In this document: piece by piece, positions 15,775 through 23,498 of the stretch
How positions within the stretch are numbered: the first letter of the stretch is position 1
Layout: each line of letters starts with the position of its first letter
Origin: Planctomycetota bacterium
Lineage (GTDB): Bacteria > Planctomycetota > Phycisphaerae > UBA1845
Direction of reading: 5' to 3'
NCBI GenBank assembly: GCA_029558835.1
Contig: JAKQDH010000075.1
Location: forward strand, 1 to 64,000
Length of the DNA: 64,000 nt
Program-made: the position numbers and the translations under genes
The notes under the pieces: model-generated
Told to the model about the DNA's origin: nothing
Database searches by the model: none
Seen by the model: only the letters and a program-made list of their open reading frames with translations

Positions 15775-16815
15775 ATGCGGGCGGGTGCACGGCGCGAGGC
15801 GAGGGGGCGGTGGGCGTTGGGTACGGCGGCCGTGGCGGCCCTGCTGGCACTTGGTGCGGCGCCATCGCCTGTTGTTGGACAGATGTTGAGGATTGACCAG
15901 ATTCAGTACACGACGGCGGGGGACGGGGGTAGTCCTTACGCGGGACAGGTCGTGAACTGCGACGGCGGGGTGGTGGTGGGGAAATTCGCGGGCACTCGGC
16001 CCCGTCTGGTGCTTCAGGACCCAGGGTATCCGCACGGCTGGGGCGCGATCCAGGTCAAGGACTGGGTTTATCCTTATCAGATGTATACAGATGCCCAGAT
16101 CGGGGACTGGGTCAAACTATATAACATGATGGTGGAGGAGTTTCGAGGGACAACGCTCTTGCAACGCCAGAGCGTATACAATCCCAGCTACACCATCGTG
16201 AGCCACGGGAACCCCACACCACCGCCGAAGCTGGTTGCCGTGAGCACGGTACCGGCGCCGGTGTATGATCCGGTGCGCGACGGGTGGTTCGTGGCGGACC
16301 ACGCGGTCGAGTACCTGGAGTCGATGCGGGTGACGGTGCGGGACGTGAGCGTCGTGGCGATCGACCTGGGGAAGGCCTACGACAACTATGAATTGACGGA
16401 CCCGCTGGAGCACCGCTGCTGGGTATCTGACTACATGAACGTGGATGCGACGGGCGTCTATCATCCGTTTGTGGCGATGGGGCGACACTTCTGCGCTGTT
16501 ACAGGTGTCTTTGAGCAGTATACGAACCTCAGTGAGGACTGGGACTATTATCAGATCATCACGCAGAGCAGCGTGGACCTTGCCCTGTGTGGCGACGGCG
16601 ATGTGGACGGGGACCGCGACGTTGACGACTGGGCGCGGTTCGTCGAGTGTGTGACGGGGCCGATGTGCGAGGGTGAGGCCGGCTGCGATCCCCCGGCTTG
16701 GACGTTGCCGCCGTGGAACCGGGGGCTGCAGGACTGTCTGATGATGGACAGGGATGCTGACGGGGACGTGGACCTGCGCGACGCGGCCGGGTATCAGCGG
16801 GGGTTCGGGTTCTAG
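15775..16815 (+). CDS. Secreted paralogue of the upstream protein with C-terminal dockerin-like module
   Basis: This is a 346-residue protein with a signal peptide of about 40 residues. Its body aligns with the preceding gene product, including QIGDWVKLYNMMVEEFRGTT, LGKAYDNYEL and SEDWDYYQIIT. Instead of PEP-CTERM it ends in two calcium-loop-like motifs (DGDVDGDRDVDDWARF and DRDADGDVDLRDAAGY), the dockerin-like arrangement common at the ends of planctomycete secreted proteins. The ATG at 15775 was chosen because it starts the basic n-region. A GTG at 15751 is possible. A run of nine G residues lies 137 bp upstream (15630-15638). Confidence 0.7.
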   Translation: MRAGARREARGRWALGTAAVAALLALGAAPSPVVGQMLRIDQIQYTTAGDGGSPYAGQVVNCDGGVVVGKFAGTRPRLVLQDPGYPHGWGAIQVKDWVYPYQMYTDAQIGDWVKLYNMMVEEFRGTTLLQRQSVYNPSYTIVSHGNPTPPPKLVAVSTVPAPVYDPVRDGWFVADHAVEYLESMRVTVRDVSVVAIDLGKAYDNYELTDPLEHRCWVSDYMNVDATGVYHPFVAMGRHFCAVTGVFEQYTNLSEDWDYYQIITQSSVDLALCGDGDVDGDRDVDDWARFVECVTGPMCEGEAGCDPPAWTLPPWNRGLQDCLMMDRDADGDVDLRDAAGYQRGFGF

Positions 16816-16842
16816 ACGACGCGGGCGGGGAGGAATCTGACC

Positions 16843-17415
16843 GTGAGGTGGCAGGGCGAGTACCGACGCGAACTGGTGTTGCTGACGGGGCTGGCAATCC
16901 TGTTGGTCGGCGGTTGCAGCGGTGGGCCGAGGCGTGACGGGTGCGGCTGGCGCGGGGGGAGCAAGGTGTCAGTCGTGGCCATCCCGGAGGTGAACCACAT
17001 GTTGGAGCTGGCGGGCAGCGGGCTGAGCAAGCCGCGGTCGCTGAGTTACAGGGATTTGGCGGGCATGCCGACGCGGCGGGTCGAGAACGTGCTGATGGAG
17101 AAGAGCCACAGCCCCGACGAAGTGACGAGTTGGGAAGGGGTGCCGGTGCGGACGCTGCTGGCGGCGGCGGGGTTGAAGCGCGGGCCGATGCGGGTCGAGG
17201 TGCGGGCGGCCGACGGCTTTGGGATGAGCATGGCGAGCGACGTGCTGAGGGAGGCGGTGCTGGCGCTGAAGGATGGTGAGGGGCGCTGGTTGGCGGAGGT
17301 ATCGCCCAAGTCACCGCTGCGGCTGGTCGTGCCCGGCAAGCCGGGCAACTACTGGATCATGAACCCTTGTCGCATCGTGGTGGAGCCGGGCGAGGGAGAA
17401 GAGGCGGAGCCATGA
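16843..17415 (+). CDS. Lipoprotein with sulfite-oxidase-type molybdopterin-binding fold
   Basis: This is a 190-residue lipoprotein precursor; the lipobox LVGGC places the lipidated Cys near residue 25. The rest matches the oxidoreductase molybdopterin-binding domain fold: PRSLSYRDLAGMP, W-x-GVPVRTLL, ADGFGMSM and a C-terminal PGKPGNYWIMNPCRIVVE strand. The cysteine that ligates molybdenum in true sulfite oxidases is absent; the position reads VLMEK. Catalysis is therefore unlikely and a binding function more likely. The gene starts the ECF transporter cluster and its stop overlaps the S-component start (ATGA), so the two are probably translated together. Confidence 0.75.
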   Translation: MRWQGEYRRELVLLTGLAILLVGGCSGGPRRDGCGWRGGSKVSVVAIPEVNHMLELAGSGLSKPRSLSYRDLAGMPTRRVENVLMEKSHSPDEVTSWEGVPVRTLLAAAGLKRGPMRVEVRAADGFGMSMASDVLREAVLALKDGEGRWLAEVSPKSPLRLVVPGKPGNYWIMNPCRIVVEPGEGEEAEP

Positions 17416-17981
17416 AGGCGGTCCGTCGTCATTTCTTCGTCCTGCCGGAGTTGCTGACGATGGCGGCCCTGGCGGCGCTGGGCGGCGTGACGAGCAGCGC
17501 GATCAGCGTGCTGCGGGCGGCCGTGCACGGCGTGGTGGGCTCGCCGGTGGGTCTGCAATTCCTGGCTGGTATTCATGTGCTCTGGCCGGTGCTGGCGGTC
17601 GGGTTGGTTCGCAAACCGGGGGCGGCGACGGTGACGGCGGCCGTGACGGGCGTGGTGGAGCTGCTGGCCGGCAATCCGCACGGTTTGTTCGTGGTGCTGT
17701 ATGCGGCGGCGGCCGGAGTGGGCGTGGACCTGGTCTGGATGGTGCTGGGCGGGCGACACCATCCGGTGACGTACATGCTGGCGGGGGGGACGGGAGCCGC
17801 GGCCAACGTGCTGGTGCTGAAGTTCGTGTTCTCGCTTTCGCAGGGCGGTGTCGTGGGAGCGGCGTTGCTGGTGTTGGCCACGACGGCGTTTGTGAGCGGG
17901 ATGCTGCTGGCGGGGCTGCTGGGCTGGTCGTTGCTGAAGGCTCTGCGCCGCGCCGGCATCGCTGGGACCGCGACAGCGTGA
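17412..17981 (+). CDS. YkoE-like S component of an ECF transporter
   Basis: This is a 189-residue integral membrane protein with about five or six helices. The pattern of a helical N-terminus, an FLAGIHVLWPVLAVGLVRKPGAA segment and ELLAGNPHG resembles the YkoE family of ECF substrate-binding subunits. YkoE itself is linked to hydroxymethylpyrimidine/thiamin uptake. The gene overlaps the cofactor-fold lipoprotein gene and is followed, after a family A repeat, by the ATPase and then the T component. The substrate cannot be read from sequence. The surrounding molybdenum-cofactor genes make a molybdate, tungstate or pterin-related ligand worth considering beside thiamin precursors or cobalt. Confidence 0.7.
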   Translation: MKAVRRHFFVLPELLTMAALAALGGVTSSAISVLRAAVHGVVGSPVGLQFLAGIHVLWPVLAVGLVRKPGAATVTAAVTGVVELLAGNPHGLFVVLYAAAAGVGVDLVWMVLGGRHHPVTYMLAGGTGAAANVLVLKFVFSLSQGGVVGAALLVLATTAFVSGMLLAGLLGWSLLKALRRAGIAGTATA

Positions 17982-18082
17982 GGGCCGGGGGAGCGGCAGG
18001 GGACACGGGTGGCCAAGGCAGGGGGCTTTGCCCGCCCCGCTGGGGCTGGGACGGGGAGCGCGTCCGGTCGGTGGCGGGTGGG

Positions 18083-18217
18083 TGTTTAGCGTCCTCGGCG
18101 TTGTGGGTGCCATGCTATTCCGCGACTGCGGTCGCGGGTACGCATGCCTCCTCAGCCGCGGCACATGCCCACCCCCGCCTGCGGTGGGGATGGGCATCGC
18201 ACCCGGGCTAAACAGGT
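18083..18217 (+). repeat. Family A palindromic element, copy 2
   Basis: The unit begins GTGTTTAGCG and ends GGGCTAAACAGGT, so even its outermost ends are inverted repeats. It contains GGGTGCCATGC, a CCGCGACTGCGGTCGCGG stem and a right end with GCACCC. It fills most of the space between the S component and the ATPase of the ECF transporter. Its reverse complement is clearly similar, at roughly four bases in five, to copy 3 at 19858-19992. Confidence 0.85.
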
Positions 18218-18244
18218 ACGGTGCCGTCGGTACAATCCCTCGTC

Positions 18245-19828
18245 ATGATCCACTTCGATGGCTTTGGCTGGCGGTTCGCACGGTCCGCGGGGTGGGCGGT
18301 GCGGGGGGTTTCCCTTGCCGTCGATGCAGGAGAGACGGTCGTCATTGCGGGTGCGAGCGGGTCGGGCAAGACGACGCTGGCGATGGCGGCGTGCGGGCTG
18401 CTGATGGGTCGGCGAGCGGGGGAGGCCGAGGGTCGCGTCGTGGTGGACGGGTGCGACGTGGCGGCCACGCCGCTGCACGAGGTGGCCGGGCGAATCGGGT
18501 TGGTGCAGCAGAACCCCGAGATGCATTTCGCGACGCCGACGGTACGCGACGAACTGGCGTTTGGGCTGGAGAACCGGTGCGTGCCGCGGGAGGAGATCCG
18601 CAGGCGCGTGGACGAGGCGCTGGCGTTGCTGGGCATCGAGCCGCTACGTGGGCGTGAACTGGGGACGCTCTCCGGCGGCGAGAAGCAGCGGGTGGCCGTG
18701 GCGTCGATCCTGGCCGGTGGACCGCGGGCGGTGGTGCTGGATGAGCCGACGGCCAGTCTTGATCCGCGGGCATCACGGGACCTTTTTCACGCGTTGGCGG
18801 AGTTGGCGCGGCAGCGCGGCCTGACGGTGGTCATCATCGAGCACAAGCTGGCGCAGCTTGCGGCGTTGCGGCCGCGGTTGGTGTGGCTGGATGAAGGACG
18901 TGTGCAGGCGGACGTGCGTCTCGGAGCGGACGCCACGGCGCTGCCGACCGGCCTGCGGCAGGCGCTGTTTCTACCCGCGCAGGCGCCGCCGCCGGCTCGC
19001 GCGACGCAGGAAACGGCGTTGCTGGCGGAGCTGGCGGGCGTGACGGTGGAGGCCGCGGGACAGGCGATCCTGCGGGACGTGTCGCTGCAAGTGCGGGCGG
19101 GTGAGGTGGTGGCCTTGATGGGGCCCAACGGAGGCGGCAAGACGACGCTGCTGCATGTGTTGCTCGGGCTGGCGGAACGGGTGAGCGGGTCGGTGCGGGT
19201 CTGCGGTATCGAGGTGACGGGGCGGGTGGCGTCGCGGCTGGCGCCGCATGTTGGTGTCGTGTTTCAGAATGCGGACCACCAGCTTGTGGCGGAGACGGTG
19301 TGCGATGAAGCCGTGTATGCCGCGCGGATGCTCGGGCGACTCGATCCGCCCACGACGGCGTGGGGGGAGGAGTTGCTGGCGGTGGCCGGGTTGGCGGAGC
19401 GCCGTGATGCGCATCCTTTCGCGCTGAGCTGGGGACAGAAGCGGCGGCTGAACCTGATCTCGGCGGTGTTGCATCAGCCGAAACTGCTGCTGCTCGACGA
19501 ACCGTTCAGCGGGCAGGATTGGGAGCACGTGCGGTTCCTGCTGACGGTCATTCGACGGATGGTGGAGGTATCGGCGGACGAGCGCGGGGGCGAGTCAACC
19601 GCGGAGTCGCGCGGCGCGTGCGTGATGGTGGTTCACGATCCGCGGGTCGTGCTGCGCGTGTGCACGCGCGTGGTGTTTGTCGAGGCCGGGCGGATCGTGG
19701 TGGACGCGCCGGTGGACGCGGCGTTTGAGCGGATACAGGCGTTGGGGCATGGGGCGTATGTGCCTGACGACTTAATCGAAGGGTGGAACCGGTCGGCTTC
19801 CGGCACGCTTCCGGCGGACCGGACGTGA
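18245..19828 (+). CDS. Fused double ATPase of an ECF transporter (EcfA-EcfA' type)
   Basis: This is a 527-residue protein with two complete ABC nucleotide-binding domains. Domain 1 has Walker A GASGSGKTT, Q-loop VQQNPEMHFATPTV, signature LSGGEKQR and Walker B AVVLDEPTASLD. Domain 2 has GPNGGGKTT, VFQNADHQLVAETV, an altered signature LSWGQKRR and LLLLDEPFSGQD. The QNP/QNADHQ loops are typical of ECF-type ATPases that couple to a T component. Both H-loops are visible (IIEHK and VVHDP). The gene energises the importer formed with the flanking S and T genes. The ATG at 18245 lacks a clear ribosome site. A family A element lies on each side of the gene in opposite orientations. Confidence 0.9.
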   Translation: MIHFDGFGWRFARSAGWAVRGVSLAVDAGETVVIAGASGSGKTTLAMAACGLLMGRRAGEAEGRVVVDGCDVAATPLHEVAGRIGLVQQNPEMHFATPTVRDELAFGLENRCVPREEIRRRVDEALALLGIEPLRGRELGTLSGGEKQRVAVASILAGGPRAVVLDEPTASLDPRASRDLFHALAELARQRGLTVVIIEHKLAQLAALRPRLVWLDEGRVQADVRLGADATALPTGLRQALFLPAQAPPPARATQETALLAELAGVTVEAAGQAILRDVSLQVRAGEVVALMGPNGGGKTTLLHVLLGLAERVSGSVRVCGIEVTGRVASRLAPHVGVVFQNADHQLVAETVCDEAVYAARMLGRLDPPTTAWGEELLAVAGLAERRDAHPFALSWGQKRRLNLISAVLHQPKLLLLDEPFSGQDWEHVRFLLTVIRRMVEVSADERGGESTAESRGACVMVVHDPRVVLRVCTRVVFVEAGRIVVDAPVDAAFERIQALGHGAYVPDDLIEGWNRSASGTLPADRT

Positions 19829-19857
19829 CTTTGGCGGCGAGAACACACCCGCGTGGG

Positions 19858-19992
19858 TACCTGTTTGGCGTGGGTGCCATGCGCTCACCCACCGCAGGTG
19901 GGGGTGGGCATGTGCCGCGGCTGCAAAGGCATGCTTACCCGCGACCGCTGTCGCGGGAGAGCATGGCACCCACAACGCCGAAGACGCTCAAC
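19858..19992 (-). repeat. Family A palindromic element, copy 3 (inverted)
   Basis: The unit runs from CCTGTTTGGCG to GAGCATGGCACCC and on to AGACGCTCAACG. It is the reverse complement of the pattern in copies 1 and 2, with the GCGACCGCTGTCGCGGG core on the right side. It lies between the ECF ATPase and T-component genes. Confidence 0.85.
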
Positions 19993-20034
19993 GCGGACCC
20001 ACCTGCGGCGGGCATCGGGGCGAGGAACGCACGG

Positions 20035-20796
20035 ATGGTCGCTTCGTGCACAATTAACGGTCCTGACCGTCCGCCGCGGCTGCGCCGGCTCAACCCCGCG
20101 CTGAAGCTGGCGTGGCTGGTGTGGTTGAGTGTGGCCGTGTTCTGCGCGGACCGTGCGTGGTGGTCATGGCTGGGTGTGGCCGTGGTGATCGCCCTGTTCG
20201 CGGCGGGCGGGGTGATGCCGTGGCGCATCCCGGGGAAGCGGTTATGGATACCGCTGGCCGCGGCGCTGCTGGTGACGCAGGTTCTGGCGGTGCGCGAAGG
20301 CGGGTCGGTGTGGTGGGTCGTCACGGACCTGGGGATACAGGCGGGTTTGCGGGCGTCGGGTCGGCTGTTGGCGGTGGTGCTGGCGAGCCTATTGTTTGTC
20401 GTGACGACGGAGCCCTTCGCGCTGGCGGCCGCGCTGATGAAGCTGGGGCTGCCGGACCGCTGGGGATTCGCGCTGGTGACGGCCCTGCGTCTGGCGCCGC
20501 TCTTTCGCGTGGAGGGGCATCACATCTATCGCGCGCAGGTGGTGCGCGGCGTGGCCTGCGACGCCTGTGGGCCGCGGCGGTGGTGGTTGCTCTGCCGGCA
20601 CCTGTGTCTGCCGTTGTTGGTGTCGGCGTTGCGGACGGCCGAGGCGTTGGCGGTGTCGATGGAGGGGCGGGCGTTTGGGGTGCATCCGCGGCGAACGTCG
20701 CTGCGCGAGATGCGCACGACCGGTGCCGACGTGGCGTGCCTGGTGTTGCTTATCGCCTGTGTGGCCGGTAGCGTCGTGTACGCCTTGATCGCGTAG
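20035..20796 (+). CDS. T component (EcfT/CbiQ family) of an ECF transporter
   Basis: This is a 253-residue membrane protein with four to six helices. The coupling motifs that dock on the two ATPase domains are recognisable, though drifted: RAQVVRGVA and SMEGRAFG in place of the usual Ala-Arg-Gly signatures. It completes the importer with the S component and double ATPase. The ATG at 20035 is the first plausible start after the family A repeat; the frame is open further upstream but only through repeat sequence. The stop codon TAG is part of a family E palindrome (20793-20815). Confidence 0.8.
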   Translation: MVASCTINGPDRPPRLRRLNPALKLAWLVWLSVAVFCADRAWWSWLGVAVVIALFAAGGVMPWRIPGKRLWIPLAAALLVTQVLAVREGGSVWWVVTDLGIQAGLRASGRLLAVVLASLLFVVTTEPFALAAALMKLGLPDRWGFALVTALRLAPLFRVEGHHIYRAQVVRGVACDACGPRRWWLLCRHLCLPLLVSALRTAEALAVSMEGRAFGVHPRRTSLREMRTTGADVACLVLLIACVAGSVVYALIA

Positions 20797-20815
20797 AGCG
20801 GGCTCCGCCCGCCGG
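20793..20815 (+). repeat. Family E hairpin supplying the TAG stop of the T-component gene
   Basis: GTAGAGCGGGCTCCGCCCGCC has arms GGCGGGC/GCCCGCC-like around TCC. The TAG is the in-frame stop of the ECF T-component gene. The same arrangement is seen at 25362-25382 and 32513-32533. Confidence 0.7.
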
Positions 20816-20928
20816 GATTGTTGCGCACGGGAAGGCAGGCACACGGGAATGGGGATGTGCGACGATGCCGCGCCGGGTGAAACCCGCCCTGCGCGCCGGG
20901 CGGCGTGCAGGGCATCCGCAACGTGGCC

Positions 20929-20962
20929 GCCTTCCACGTCGCCCACGGAGGGCGACGCTACG
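20929..20962 (-). repeat. Family C palindromic unit (inverted)
   Basis: CGCCTTCCACGTCGCCCACG continues to GAGGGCGACGCTACGG. This is nearly the exact reverse complement of the copy at 39186-39220. It lies between the convergent T-component and mobA genes. Confidence 0.7.
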
Positions 20963-20996
20963 GGGCGTGCGGCGTCCCCGCCTGTGGAGGCAGAGG

Positions 20997-21665
20997 TCAG
21001 GACCCTTCGGTCGGGGCCACGCTGCGGCATACGCGGGCGAAGTCCTCGGGCGTGTTCACGTTGGCAAGCTGCTCGGTCTCGTCCGGTGTGGGCGTGAGGG
21101 CGGTGAGGCGAAGGCGGTGCAGCAGACCGTGCAGGCTGCCCTTGCCGGCCGTGCGTTCTTCCATGGCCGCAGGCAGGACGCGCGGATGGTACAGGGCGCA
21201 GCAGGCGTGATACCCGTGGCGCCGGTCGTCGCGTCGGAAGACAACGGCCTCAGCGTCGGAGCGCTCGGCCACGAGCAGGCGCTGCAGCAGGGGCACACTG
21301 AGTTGCGGCAGGTCACAGGCGAGCAGCAGGCACCATGCCTGTGGCCGGTGACGCAACAGCGAGATCAGGCCTTCGATCGGTCCGCCGTCCGGCTCGGCGT
21401 CAGGAAGGACGGTGAGGTCCCGCACGGCCGGCGGCAATGCGGAGCCCGCGCCGAGCAGCACGACTTCCGCGACGACCTGCGCGGCCAGGGCGACCGTGCG
21501 TTCGATCAACGTCCGGCCATCGGGCAGGCGGAGCAGCGTCTTGGGGCAGCCCATGCGGGTGCTGCGACCGCCGATCAGGATACCGGCCGGGCCGAGGTCG
21601 TCAGCGCGGGGTACCGGACCGGCGGGCAGCCCCCCGGTCTGCGAGTGATGTTCGCGCGCCTTCAT
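20997..21665 (-). CDS. mobA: Molybdenum cofactor guanylyltransferase (MobA)
   Basis: MobA transfers GMP from GTP to molybdopterin to make the dinucleotide cofactor used by formate dehydrogenases and related enzymes. The 222-residue product has the nucleotide-binding signature ILIGGRSTRMGCPKTLL (residues about 30-46), DAEPDGGPIEGL, LLLACDLPQL with the metal-binding Asp, and a C-terminal LANVNTPEDF. The ATG at 21665 is the best start because homology begins shortly after it. The gene is convergent with the ECF transporter operon and close to fdhD and the ModE-like gene. Confidence 0.9.
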   Translation of the reverse strand: MKAREHHSQTGGLPAGPVPRADDLGPAGILIGGRSTRMGCPKTLLRLPDGRTLIERTVALAAQVVAEVVLLGAGSALPPAVRDLTVLPDAEPDGGPIEGLISLLRHRPQAWCLLLACDLPQLSVPLLQRLLVAERSDAEAVVFRRDDRRHGYHACCALYHPRVLPAAMEERTAGKGSLHGLLHRLRLTALTPTPDETEQLANVNTPEDFARVCRSVAPTEGS

Positions 21666-21896
21666 GGTTTCATCGTAGCGTGGGCCGGTTGCATTTGTCA
21701 CGTGCGGCCGGTAGTGCCCTGGCGGCGGGGCGTCTTGCAGGGCGGGTGTCCAAGGCTTAGTCTTGCCGGCGTTGTCGAAGGTCTCAGGACCGGTCCTGCC
21801 GGCAGGGCGGACGCGGTGACGGGACGGACCGGGGGCCGTTGCGGGCAACGGCCGAGGGGCAACGCCGGCGGAGGGAGTGAGAAAGGGAAGGCATTG

Positions 21897-23459
21897 ATGG
21901 AAGTCGTACTGGACGGCAACACGCTCTCGATCGAGCAGGTGGAGGCGGTGGCGCGGCACAACGCGCGGGCAACGGTCTCACCCGCGGCGCGCGCGAAGAT
22001 GCAGAAGTCGCGCGACGTGATTGAGAGCCACGTGGCGGCCGGGGTGGCCATCTACGGGGTTACGACGGGCATCGGCGAGTTCGCGCGCATCCGCATTTCA
22101 CCGGAGCAGAGCGCGGAGCTGCAGCGCCGGATCGTCTACAGTCATTCGGCGGGCACGGGTGATCCGCAGCCGCCGGACGTGGTGCGGGCGGGCATGCTGT
22201 TGCGCGCCAACGTCCTGGCGAAGGGCTACTCGGGCGTGCGCGTGAAGCTGATCGACACCGTACTGGAGATGATTAACCGCGGGGTCATACCCTACATTAA
22301 TGAGAAGGGTTCGGTGGGCACGAGCGGGGACCTGTCACCGTTATCACAGTTTGCCGAGGTGGCGTTGGGCGAGGGGCGGGCATTCTACCACGGGGAGCTG
22401 ATGTCCGGGGCGGAGGCGATGAAGCAGGCGGGCGTCCAGCCCACGGATTTGACGTACAAGGAGGGGCTCGGGCTCATCAACGGTTCGCAGATGATGACGG
22501 GCGGGGCGGCGTTGCTGGTCTATGACGCTGAGCGCATTCTTAAGAATGCCATGATCGCTAGTGCGATGACCCTGGACGCCCTGCGCGCCGTGGAACGCGC
22601 GTTTCATCCGGCGGTGCACCGGGTGCGTCCGTTCCGCGGGCAGAACGCGGTGGCCGGCAACCTGCTCAAGCTGTTCGCCGGCAGTGAGATCATGGCCGAC
22701 AAATCGGGCAAGGTGCAGGACGGCTACAGCATGCGTTGCGCACCGCAGGTCCTGGGGCCCAGTTGCGACATCCTGGAATACGTCCGCGACATTGTGACGA
22801 CCGAGATGAACTCCGCGGCGGACAACCCGCTCTTCTTCGGCGAGGAGAAGGAGTACTTCGCGGCGGGCAATTTCCACGGCCAGGGCATCGGGCTGGCGGT
22901 GGACTATCTGTGTATCGGTATGTCGGAGGTGGCGAACCTTTCGGAGCGGCATTCGAATCGCCTGCTCAATCCGGTGCTTTCCGGGCTGCCGGATTTTCTG
23001 GTGGAGGGCAAGGGGCTCAACTCAGGCCTCATGGTGGCCCAGTACACGGCCGCCGCGCTGGTGAGCGAGAACAAGGTACTTTCGCACCCGGCGTCGGTGG
23101 ATTCCATCAGTGTGTCGGCCGACCAGGAGGACCACGTCAGCATGGGACCGATCGCCGTGCGCAAGTGCACGGAGATTCTCAAGAACGTCCGCACCGTGCT
23201 GGCCGTCGAGATGATGTGCGCGGCGCAGGCGTTCGATTTCCACAAGGGCAAGAAGCCCGGCCGGGGCACGAAGGTTGCGTATGACCTGATTCGGACGAAA
23301 GTGCCGCGGCTCATCGACGACCGCGTGCTGTACCCGGATATCGAGGCCATCCGGCAGATGATCGAGAGCAACGTGCTGCTCGACGCGGTGGAGCGCGAGG
23401 TGGGGCCGCTGGCGCTTGCCCGCGACGTGGCGTTGCCGCGGCCGGGGGTACCGGCATAG
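21897..23459 (+). CDS. MIO-family aromatic amino acid/histidine ammonia-lyase with Thr-Ser-Gly triad
   Basis: This is a 520-residue member of the HAL/PAL/aminomutase family, which eliminates ammonia from an aromatic amino acid using a cofactor formed from three of its own residues. Family features are YGVTTGIGEF, LQRRIVYSHSAGTG, NGSQMMTG, RPFRGQ, QDGYSMRCAPQ, NSAADNPLF and QEDHVSMG. The cofactor tripeptide is TSG (GSVGTSGDLSPL) where most members have ASG. The SH pair in VYSHSAG is histidine-lyase-like rather than tyrosine-lyase-like, but the substrate is uncertain. The ATG at 21897 follows an AAGGGAAGG site. The upstream open frame of over 300 codons is antisense to mobA and not part of the protein. 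A class II aldolase gene follows 39 bp downstream. Confidence 0.85.
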   Translation: MEVVLDGNTLSIEQVEAVARHNARATVSPAARAKMQKSRDVIESHVAAGVAIYGVTTGIGEFARIRISPEQSAELQRRIVYSHSAGTGDPQPPDVVRAGMLLRANVLAKGYSGVRVKLIDTVLEMINRGVIPYINEKGSVGTSGDLSPLSQFAEVALGEGRAFYHGELMSGAEAMKQAGVQPTDLTYKEGLGLINGSQMMTGGAALLVYDAERILKNAMIASAMTLDALRAVERAFHPAVHRVRPFRGQNAVAGNLLKLFAGSEIMADKSGKVQDGYSMRCAPQVLGPSCDILEYVRDIVTTEMNSAADNPLFFGEEKEYFAAGNFHGQGIGLAVDYLCIGMSEVANLSERHSNRLLNPVLSGLPDFLVEGKGLNSGLMVAQYTAAALVSENKVLSHPASVDSISVSADQEDHVSMGPIAVRKCTEILKNVRTVLAVEMMCAAQAFDFHKGKKPGRGTKVAYDLIRTKVPRLIDDRVLYPDIEAIRQMIESNVLLDAVEREVGPLALARDVALPRPGVPA

Positions 23460-23498
23460 GCGGCTGCACGTGGCGCAGATGCGGAAGGCGGTGCGACG

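Noticed and set aside
20865-21896. 344-residue N-terminal extension of the ammonia-lyase
   Set aside because: It is antisense to mobA and outside the known family length; the ATG at 21897 has a ribosome site.
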